A DNA stretch of 64,000 nt from Lytechinus pictus (taxonomy: Eukaryota > Echinodermata > Echinoidea > Temnopleuroida > Toxopneustidae). A model generated the notes under the pieces. It was not told where the DNA came from and did not search any database. It saw only the letters and a list, made by a program, of their open reading frames with translations. Location: the NCBI RefSeq assembly GCF_037042905.1, contig NC_087252.1:20601701-20665700 (forward strand), read 5' to 3'. The position numbers and the translations under genes were made by a program. Shown here piece by piece: positions 55,922 through 64,000 of the stretch (position 1 is its first letter; every line of letters begins with the position of its first letter).

Positions 55922-58900
55922 CTGTTCAATGAAAACCATAAAGTTTAAATAGGTGCAATATATTTTGATGCGAGTCTGGACATATTTTTGTCATTATTAT
56001 CACATTAGGCAAATAATGACAAAATATACAAACATCCTAAATCCAGTTGAAATCATAGCGCCCCCCCCCCCCACCCAAAAAAAAGAAACCCTTATTACAG
56101 TTTATTACTACATCGTGATGTGCCTTGAGTTGTTATCAGTGGCGTAATGATCGAAAAAATTGAGGGGCCAGATATGGCTTATCGGTTAAAATTTATAAAA
56201 AGTTGCGTCAAGCACAATTTATTATGTCAAATCTCTTGATAGATTTAGATATGATATTTAGTTAATAATATCATATCTAACACCTCTCTCTCTCTTTCCT
56301 TTTCAATCTTTTTTTTTCTTGGTTGTGAAAAAGATGGGAGGGGGGCAAAGAACCCCCATCCCCATCTGTACAACAATGGTTTTTCTATAAACGTGTTTGC
56401 TATGAAATGCAACGCTCAATCTTATTGATCAATACGCAGTAGTGCGCGTCCTTCTTGGCATTATCTGACCAATGTGGACATGCCTATTATACCGCGCGCA
56501 ACCTACGATATGAAACAAATTGGCCTTTACTCCAAAATAAATGCTTGCAATCATCCAAACTTGTTATATTAGTATTCTTACAGCTAATTTTAACCTCGGA
56601 TAAAGATATACTTTACATTCACATTTTCAGAAAAACAGCAAAGTGGGATTTGTTCCAAAATTGGATCGCGGACCAGTCATAAGGTGTGCGGTGACCTTCA
56701 GTCGTACTTAAAGGACAATTCCACCCCAACAAAAAGTTGATTTGAATAAAAAGAGAAAAATCCAACAAGCATAACACTGAAAATTTCATCAAAATCGGAT
56801 GTAAAATAAGAAAGTTATGACATTTTAAAGTTTCGCTTAAATTCACAAAACAGTTATATGCACATCCTGTCTTATATGCAAATGAGGAGACTATGACGTC
56901 ATCCACTCACTATTTCTTTTGTATTTTAATATATGAAATATGAAATATTCTAATTTTCTCCTCATTGTCAAGTGATACAATGATTAATTCCTCTCTGAAC
57001 ATGTGGTATTAGCATTGTTTAATACTATATGGTTCAGTCAAGTTGGTCCTTATTGTCAAATTTATAAAAAATTAAATATAGTATAATTCAAACAATAAAA
57101 AAACAAAAGAAATAGTGAGTGATGAACATCATCGACTGACTCACCTAGTTGTGCATATCATCGTTTTGTGAAAAATAAGCGAAACTTTAAAATGTCATAA
57201 CTTTCTTATTTTACATCCGATTTTGATGAAATTTTCAGCACTAGGCTAGTTTGATTTTTCTTTATTTATTCATATTAGCATTTTCCTTGGGTGGACTTGA
57301 CCTTTAAGTCTTTGTGAAACACCCCCAGGTTTTAAATCAAACTTCAGAATACAGGCCCTTTGCCATTTACCCGTATTCTGAGCTCTGGTTTCACCCAAGC
57401 TCTGATCCCAATTTATTGTTTAACTATTGACACCTAATTGTGATACATGCTTGATTTATGAGGTAGTGAGAAAATTCAAATAATGCATAAATGTTTGGAA
57501 ATAATTACTGAGATAGATTTATTTCCCATTCAAGCATGAGGAAGGAGTACAATAAACATAACAAGCATTCGATGTAAAGATATTGTTTAATTTTGAGGCT
57601 TCCCATAAACAACGGCTTAAGTTAAGCAGGAGATTAGTTCAAACAAAAAGTGCACATGGAAAAAAAGAGAAAAGGTGATGAACCTGTACTAAATATCTCC
57701 AATATTTCCCAATGGCTTCTTGTACGAATATCAACATGCATTTAAAAGACCAATCCCCTCCAACAATAAGGTTTATTCAAACAAAAAAAAGGAAAATCGA
57801 ACAAGCTATACCACTGACAATTTGATGAAAATCGGATATAAAACAAAAGCGTTATGACATTTTAAAGTTTTTAATTACTTTCACATAACAGTTTCCTGCA
57901 CGACCTGGTCTGTATGGAAATGAGGGAACTAACATCACCCACTCTCTATTTCTTATGCATTTTATTATTAGAAATATTGTAATTTTCAGGTGAAAGAAAA
58001 GTTATCCCTCCCTGAACATGTCAAATTACTATTGTTTTAACATTTCATGGTTCAGTCGAGTTGGTCATTATTGTCAAATCTGTAAAAATTAAAATATTGT
58101 ATTCAAATAAAAGAAATAGTGAATGGGGAGCATCATCGAAATTCTCATTTGCATATGACTGATTTGTGCATTAACTCTTTTGTGAAAAACAAGCAAAATT
58201 TAAATGTCAATGTTTCAAATTACTTTTTTATTTTATATCCGATTTTGATGAACTTTTCAGCGTTAGGCTTGTTTCATTTTTTTTCTTACCGGGTTTGTGC
58301 ATTTCGCGCGGACACGCTGGAACAGCTAATTGCATTCAAGTTTGATGGAGCAATTCTTCATTTGCTTCCTCTGCAAGATAAACAATTTTAACTCTCCTAA
58401 AATAAAATCCCTCTCAAATTTTCCATTTACAAATTCATAAATGTAAAGCATAATCAATGCAGAAAATAATATTGTTAAGGTTAATCACATATGAAGAATT
58501 TAGCCATGCATTCAGGATGGATTACTGCTGCAACTTTTGAATAAAAATGATCGTGATAAATTATATTGTTAAAAAACGTAAAATATTTTATTCAAATATG
58601 AGCTGCATTACCTTCAATGGAAACGAGATACCAATCTGTTTTCATTTTTGTTCAAGATGGAAAGAATGATACAAACAATATATAAGCTATTAAATGTTTG
58701 TTTTCGTACAATGGTTGAATATTTCAAATGTCAAACATTAGCACAAATTATCTGCTCTTCATTACACACCTCTTAAACAAAAGCAAGAACTAATTTTATC
58801 ACACTTTCCTGCAAATTATGCTAGACGTCGTGCCTAAAGGCAGATCATAGATTGTAAAATAAATATTTGTTATGATCAAGCCGGGATGTCAACCTACCCG

Positions 58901-61900
58901 TACCTCCGATCCAGAATCCCATTTCGTAAAGACTTGCTGTAATAACAAATGCACTAACAAATCTTCTAAAACAAACTAATATCAGCCAATCAGATTGAAG
59001 GATTCCAGTAGCGTTCAACTCTTTTAGAAAATTTGTTACTATACAATGTTACAACAGGTTTTATGAAACCGGTCGCATGAGATGGAACTAGGGATGGCGG
59101 CTCTCCCACTGAGCCAACATGCTCGGATGTAACATGGACCTCATTCATGTGACGTCATGATCTCATAGCCCCCCCCCCCCCCCTCAGAGGCTATAGGAAT
59201 ATGTGTAAAAGGAGCACTGACCTCTAAGATGGCGGCGAAATTAAGTCAATGCTTAAGGTCTACTGGTACGGTAGGTTACATCATTGAGATTGATTACTCC
59301 TGGACCCCGTCTTACAAAGAGTTGCGATTGATCTGATCAACCTCAACTCTGGAAAGCCAGCAAAACCCACATCTAAAATGCATGTTTCTTCAAAATGTTT
59401 TCTAGATATGATGTATATTACACAAAATCATCGTTTCTTTGTAATTCTGATTTGTTCGCCTTTGTTCACGAAGGACATTTTGCAAATTCTTGGAGAAATA
59501 ATTATGACACTGATGGATTTCCATAGAGTTATGATTGATTGAATCAATCGCAACTCTTTGTAAGACGGGAACCAGGACCCCATCTTACAAAGAGTTACGA
59601 TTGTTCCAATCAACCTCAGGTATATGGAAATCCTTCAATGTCATCATTTCTATTCAGTAAATTTGCACATTGTCCTTTGAAAACAAAAAGAAGCACACTG
59701 AAATGTCCAGAAAACCGTGAATGTATGAATACATATCTAGAAAATCTTTTGAACAAGCGTGTATTTTAGATGTTGACATTGCTGGCTTGCCATAGTGGTG
59801 GTTGAGCGGATCAATCGTAACTCCTTGTAAGACGGGGCCCTGGACTTGTATTTTTTCTACCCATATTTTGGTGCACAGGCTGAGAATATGCCCACAGACT
59901 GCTTAGTTATTTCCTTCACATATTGTCGAAATAACAGTACATGATTCTGCGTTACATTACAAAAAGAGGCAAATCTTCCAAAGTGACATTTCCATGAAAC
60001 TAGCATTATTGTTATTTGTGCATACACTAACCATGCTGAGGTCAATGCAATCGTATGTTGTCTTGCCATGATGTATATGCTTTAAACAAATTTGACCAAG
60101 AAGAAGCCCTGGTCACTTGATCTATAAAATATCGAACAAAAAAAAATTCGATAACACCATTATTGAGTTGAATCAAAATCCTTTTATCCTTAGGTACTGT
60201 ATACTAAAAACATAATGGTTTTATACTTTTCATTATCAGAAATTGCATGGAGTAATGTACTTAGGTACAATGTACTACAATAATGGCAATGTAAAACTGT
60301 AAAACGGGCACAATTCAACCTTTTTGGTTGCTATGTAATGTTATATTTTAATAAAATCACTAATGGATTTGAAATAATTCATGTTAAAATACCGATGTCG
60401 TCCTTCGCAGTGAATATAGTGCAGATTCTTTACAAAGAGAAGATATTATCTTAGCCTTACCGTCGACAATGCTTTCTTCATCCTGTCCATTTGGTTTATC
60501 ATCTTTGGAGCTTGTTTCCTGATCTTCTTTCCTGCTGTTTGTATCTTAAAATATGGATACAAAAATTGATAGTAGGTATTTTAAGTAGATAGTAATGGTA
60601 CGGTTAAGATTATTATTGTGAATATATTTATTTTATTTTCATTTACACGGAAAAGTATCGTCTTTTATTCAACTTACCACAACATTTAAAAAACATACAT
60701 ACTCTCGTTCGTAGGTTCTTCAGTGTGAAAATGTAATTGATCCGTAAATGCGTTGCTACTGAGCACATTATCAAAAGCAAAAATTACTTGCTTAAAAATG
60801 GCATGGAAGTTTAGAAGGGAACTGGTGGTATTAGGTATTTTGGGGGATAGGGATATGTGACATAGTATTTTAATTGAAATCGATTGGTTTTTTCAATTCA
60901 AAAATACAAGAATGATTACGCGTTCCCAACTTGGGTGACTGACTCTTGAAAATGTGTAAGTCAGAAAAGGTAAATTCGGATGAGTTGGTTTCAGTATTAA
61001 AGGGATGGTCCGGGCTGAAAGTGCATTAGATATTTATTGCTGCAACTTTTTTTTAATTATAAGGAAGACATATTATTCACACAAGTACCTGTTCAATCAA
61101 TATCATGTATTTATCACCCTGCCTATTGCCAGTGAAGGGGAGTTTGTCCCATCATCACTGGCAGAGGACCTGGGTTTATTGTAACTTCTCTATTTGATTA
61201 TGAAATAAAGATGATTTATATATAAATAATGAAAAAATATGATTTTATGTAATAACATAAGAAAACGAAAAGTTGAGATGTGACATCATCAGCCCATCTA
61301 ATGAATATTAATAACGACTGTTTTCACAAAATATTCCTAAACTTTAAACCTCAATAACTTTATTATTTGTTTTCCGAATTTGGTGGAATTTTCAGCATTT
61401 TGTTCAGTGAATTCTACTCTATGTATTAGGATATAAATATTTTCAGCCCGGACCATCCCTTTAATCAAGTGTCTCCTCCTCACACCCCATCCCCCACCCC
61501 CCACCCCAAAAAAAATAATCATTAATCATCTCTCTTATGATATATGTTTCTTCTAAATTCCTTAAATATGTTTTTCTTTTGTCAATCGGATAGTTCTCGG
61601 AGATCTGAATAGTCATATGCAGATTTAGAACAGCGATTGACCATGTTCATCAACAAATTCGTACTACGGAATACAAAGTGCTTGTATCATACCATTATTT
61701 CGGCATAGAAAATTGTTTAAATTTGTTTCAAAATTGTGATGCTCATTCATGTAGAACATTTAATATCACTAATATTTTCACAGAAACATTCGCCAAAGGG
61801 TGAAGAAAGACTCTTGTGCAATTGCATTGTTCTACCCCGTTTCATTGAATTGTTTTGTGGGGCGTTAATTATCATTTGCACTCTTAAAAATGTTGGGCAA

Positions 61901-63516
61901 CATACTATCCTCACAACAATTGGTTAAAGCTTTATCCGATTCTGGGTAGCTTTAAACCAATGTGTGTTTTGGGTGAAAACTGCCCAGAGTTGGATACATT
62001 TCGTAACCAATTGTGTGGACAGTATGTTGCCCAACATTTGGACAGTATGTTGCCCAACATTTTAAGAGTGTGATTATGCAATTTGAACAGTTGTACCCTT
62101 CCCGCTTGACAATTCCATTTATTTTATTATTATTATTATTATTATTTGGGAGGTTCACGCACTGTATTTGGTTAATTCTATTAGCATATATTTTACATGA
62201 AACATAATCATACTTTCTTTTTTGAATGACACCGAGTAATGTTAGTGGACTAAATTGGTCGTTGTTGTTACAGGGAATTGTATTTAAAATGAATGTGATA
62301 AAACGGTATATTTTTTTTATATAATAAGTGCTTTATACCTTTTTCATCAGTCACGTTGGCACCCTCGGCGTTTGGTGATGTGGTTCCTACCTCCTCTGAA
62401 TTATTTGCACCCTCGTTCGTCTTACTTTCTCCTGATCATAAGACAATAAAGTTGTTTTAAAATCCTTCATTTGGAAACTATTGTGGACTGTTCAAATGCA
62501 TGATATGCATTCATATCGTGACTATATTGTAAGTATCTGTATTAACATAATATATGTGACTGTAATCTTTTACCAATGCATTTCGACATGCTCTATCTCA
62601 AATAATATCTCTTTTGCTTGTGATTATTGAGACTTAACTCATTGAGTGCTTCGTGCACGCTACGTATCCTACTATAACATGCCACACTCGTGCTCGCACG
62701 CCTACTATTGATTGCTTTGTGCTTGCATTGTTTCCTACCCTCGCCTGCTTCGTGCATGACTGCGCACATTCGGAATTACAATCATTGTTACGCCGTTTTG
62801 CATTGTATTGCGCATCGCATGCACGCCGTAATTAGCACTATTGTGTACAGTGCGAACTTTGCTTTCTGACAGATCAACTTACTCACTCAGTTTACATTAG
62901 ACTTTTACGAGTATTTCTACATTTTTTACAAGATATGGCTCCGCCTCCGAGAGGGAAGACACCTAGGTTTTTTGATCCATACAAAACACTCCACAAAATG
63001 GAACTACTTGATACAACTCATAATTCAGCGGTAAAGATAATAACCCATCCATATAATAAGGACACCATTATAAGGGGTATGAAATTTCCTACAACTTTAC
63101 TACACAATATTTTGTGGATAAACTAATCGTTAGAGAGTTACAAGCAATTGTAATCATGACTATTGAAAGGAGTGAATACGACTCGCGATCCCAAAATCAA
63201 TGTGGCACAGGGGGGTTTTGTGGCTGGCACAGGGGATTAGCATCGGATTAGCACTGTGGCGTTGGGTTAGTAGTGTGTATGGCATGTTAAGAGTTAAGAG
63301 TCAGTATATCTTAAGATAAAATTTACATAGGTAAAGCATTTTATGAATCAATTCATCATACGTAAATATAAAGATAAAATTAATCAATTCATTCATCTGT
63401 ACCTGGGCCTTCCTTCGTAGATTTAAGATCATGAGTCATGTTATCATCATTCTTCTTGCTTACAACATCCTCTCCTTGACTTCCTACTTTGGCAGTCTCC
63501 TCTTCTTTCAATCCAT
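55779..63516 (-). CDS. Unrecognised Glu/Lys-rich multi-exon gene, 3' part
   Basis: Four exons (63403-63516, 62339-62431, 60461-60544, 55779-55921), all phase 1, join without stops into a highly charged tail rich in E, K, D, N, S and T, without hydrophobic segments. Each exon starts with the last two bases of a Gly or Asp codon and ends with a split G, so cassettes can be skipped or duplicated without breaking frame. The last exon ends in DPFGNPDDDLIASKARAMVHF, less repetitive than the rest and perhaps the conserved part. The 5' end lies beyond 64000. A 15-nt phase-1 candidate microexon sits at 60703-60717. I do not recognise the family; the composition suggests a disordered region. Confidence rests on four consensus acceptor/donor pairs with consistent phase. 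Confidence 0.8.
56139..56375. mobile_element. Possible hAT-like MITE end
   Basis: CAGTGGCGTAATGATCG at 56139 is a typical hAT terminus, followed by GAGGGGCCAG and, near 56340, GGGAGGGGGGCAAAGAACCCCC. I cannot see a clean matching right end. Confidence 0.35.
56708..57306. mobile_element. Foldback element, CATCCGATTTTGATGAAATTTTCAG family, copy 1
   Basis: TTAAAGGACAATTCCACCCC ... AATTTCATCAAAATCGGATG on the left is inverted on the right as CATCCGATTTTGATGAAATT ... GGTGGACTTGACCTTTAA. Arms of about 200 bp, with AAGTTATGACATTTTAAAGT in each. Confidence 0.85.
57340..57645. mobile_element. TIR element, GGCCTGTATTCTGAA family, copy 4
   Basis: CAGAATACAGGCCC and ACCCGTATTCTGAGCTCTGG near the left end, with TTGAGGCTTCCCATAAACAA and GCTTAAGTTAAGCAGGAG at the right. 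Decayed. It lies between the two foldbacks at 56.7 and 57.7 kb. Confidence 0.5.
57741..58290. mobile_element. Foldback element, same family, copy 2
   Basis: TTAAAAGACCAATCCCCTCC ... GATGAAAATCGGATATAAAA with the inverse TATATCCGATTTTGATGAAC on the right. More diverged, and its last 20 bp are not recognisable. Confidence 0.75.
58300..59298. other. No gene seen
   Basis: Intronic position within the charged-tail gene. A poly-C run lies at 59169-59184. No supported frame. Confidence 0.35.
59301..59574. mobile_element. MITE, GTCTTACAAAGAGTTGCGATTG family, copy 3
   Basis: TGGACCCCGTCTTACAAAGA ... CAATCGCAACTCTTTGTAAG. Abuts copy 4 in inverted orientation. Confidence 0.85.
59575..59842. mobile_element. 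MITE, GTCTTACAAAGAGTTGCGATTG family, copy 4
   Basis: GGACCCCATCTTACAAAGAG ... GGATCAATCGTAACTCCTTG ... GACGGGGCCC. Interior reversed relative to copy 3. Confidence 0.85.
60461..60544 (-). CDS. Charged-tail gene exon (27 codons)
   Basis: Acceptor CATATTTTAAG, donor GACG|GTAAGG, phase 1 both ends. It encodes DTNSRKEDQETSSKDDK ... GQDEESIVDG. Strong donor. Confidence 0.75.
60997..61464. mobile_element. TTAA-ended MITE with perfect 24-bp TIRs
   Basis: TTAAAGGGATGGTCCGGGCT(GAAA) at the left and its exact inverse at the right. 468 bp, no transposase. It lies in an intron of the charged-tail gene. Confidence 0.92.
61879..62070. mobile_element. Small MITE with CACTCTTAAAA ends
   Basis: CACTCTTAAAAATGTTGGGC and GCCCAACATTTTAAGAGTG are inverted ends. 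The right end carries a short tandem duplication of GGACAGTATGTTGCCCAACAT. Confidence 0.8.
62117..62147. repeat. (ATT)n microsatellite
   Basis: About eight ATT units. Confidence 0.9.
62339..62431 (-). CDS. Charged-tail gene exon (30 codons)
   Basis: Acceptor CTTATGATCAG, donor AAAAG|GTATAAAG, phase 1 both ends. It encodes GESKTNEGANNSEEV ... AEGANVTDEKG. The EGAN motif occurs twice, suggesting internal repetition. Confidence 0.75.
62450..63402. other. Intron of the charged-tail gene, nothing further seen
   Basis: The plus frame at 62935 (APPPRGKTPRFFDPYK) is short and has no support. Confidence 0.35.
63403..63516 (-). CDS. Charged-tail gene exon (37 codons)
   Basis: Acceptor AATCCTTATAG, donor CCAG|GTACAG, phase 1 both ends. 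It encodes DGLKEEETAKVGSQGEDV ... KSTKEGPG. No domain recognised. Confidence 0.75.
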
Positions 63517-64000
63517 CTATAAGGATTATTCAGGTAAATTGAATTTCAACCGTAATGTCGATGTATATTTGCAAAGTCACACAAAATATTCAAAATTGTG
63601 TAAGATGGATGTGGGCCTTTACAGAAGAAAAAACATTTATGAGGCATGGCGCAAAAAGATATTGACAACACTGAATGAGAAAATACAAATAAAATGATGC
63701 TGATAGGTATACCAAAAAAAATCCGGCCTCAATAGTCTACTGTAGTTAAATAACTGTAGAATCTATACAGGAGTGTTTGGAGGAAAATTATGTTCGGTCC
63801 AAATTGGCTTTCACTTTTTTCATTCTCTCCTTCGTTTCATGCTGTAAATCATAACAAAATCTCAAGTTATATTTTCATTTGTTAAACAAGTGGAGCGCCT
63901 CTGGCAGTCTCGCGTCTCAATATAGCAGCAGTGCTGACTTTGAAAGTGACTAAAATATTCACAAAAAACACAATTCATATGATAATATGCTACTACGTTC
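63517..64000. other. Upstream flank of the charged-tail exon
   Basis: Minus strand near 63790-63850 has an acceptor-like GATTTACAG followed by a charged frame, HETKERMKKVKANLDRT then stop. The phase does not fit the phase-1 exons, so it could be an alternative terminal exon or chance. Confidence 0.25.

Noticed and set aside
63431..63697. 88-codon plus frame at the right edge
   Set aside because: It is antisense to the spliced charged-tail exon 63403-63516.

Overview
The window looks like AT-rich genomic DNA from a marine deuterostome. An echinoderm, perhaps a sea urchin, is my best guess. The reasons are intron-split genes with GT-AG junctions, several tRNA-headed SINEs, non-LTR retrotransposon remnants, and dense small inverted-repeat elements of kinds I associate with echinoderms. 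I ran no search, so the species call is inference. Most long open frames here are chance frames inside repeats. There are no operons, ribosome binding sites or CRISPR arrays.

The best-supported gene is a secreted proteinase K-like subtilase (family S8A) on the minus strand, 33.47 kb down to 20.20 kb. It has a TATA-like promoter, one noncoding 5' exon, eight coding exons and a polyadenylation signal. The exon phases join without conflict into 1074 nt (357 residues plus stop). The protein has a signal peptide, an I9 propeptide and an intact Asp/His/Asn/Ser active site. Its introns hold many transposon-derived repeats.

A second minus-strand gene occupies 63.5-55.8 kb and runs off the right edge. 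Four exons are visible, all in phase 1, encoding a very hydrophilic Glu/Lys/Asp/Ser/Thr-rich tail that ends in a conserved-looking C-terminal exon and an AATAAA signal. I do not recognise the family. At the left edge, 2.4-3.25 kb (minus) carries a 133-codon frame with an internal acidic repeat and, upstream of it, a possible degenerate FLYWCH-type zinc finger.

The rest is mobile DNA and duplications. Left to right: decayed 5' repeats and a minisatellite (0-2.1 kb); a hAT-type element with an exact 8-bp target duplication (3.95-4.37 kb); two non-LTR reverse-transcriptase remnants (6.5 and 8.1-9.45 kb); a tRNA-headed SINE (6.9 kb); TIR elements and a tRNA-like sequence with a UCA anticodon (10-19 kb); the protease gene (20-33.5 kb); a segmental duplication with hairpin elements and SINE insertions (34.2-39.4 kb); Tc1/mariner-like and TTAA-ended foldbacks (39.5-43.7 kb); a 2.95-kb foldback enclosing retrotransposon debris (44-46.95 kb); a 2.2-2.5 kb direct duplication in which only one copy holds a hAT-like insertion (47-52.3 kb); more SINEs and foldbacks (53-62 kb) interleaved with the second gene. 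I found no system I could call new with confidence. The most useful leads are the insertion polymorphism between the duplicated blocks, the stem-loop element family, the duplicated start exon of the protease, and the phase-1 exon gene.
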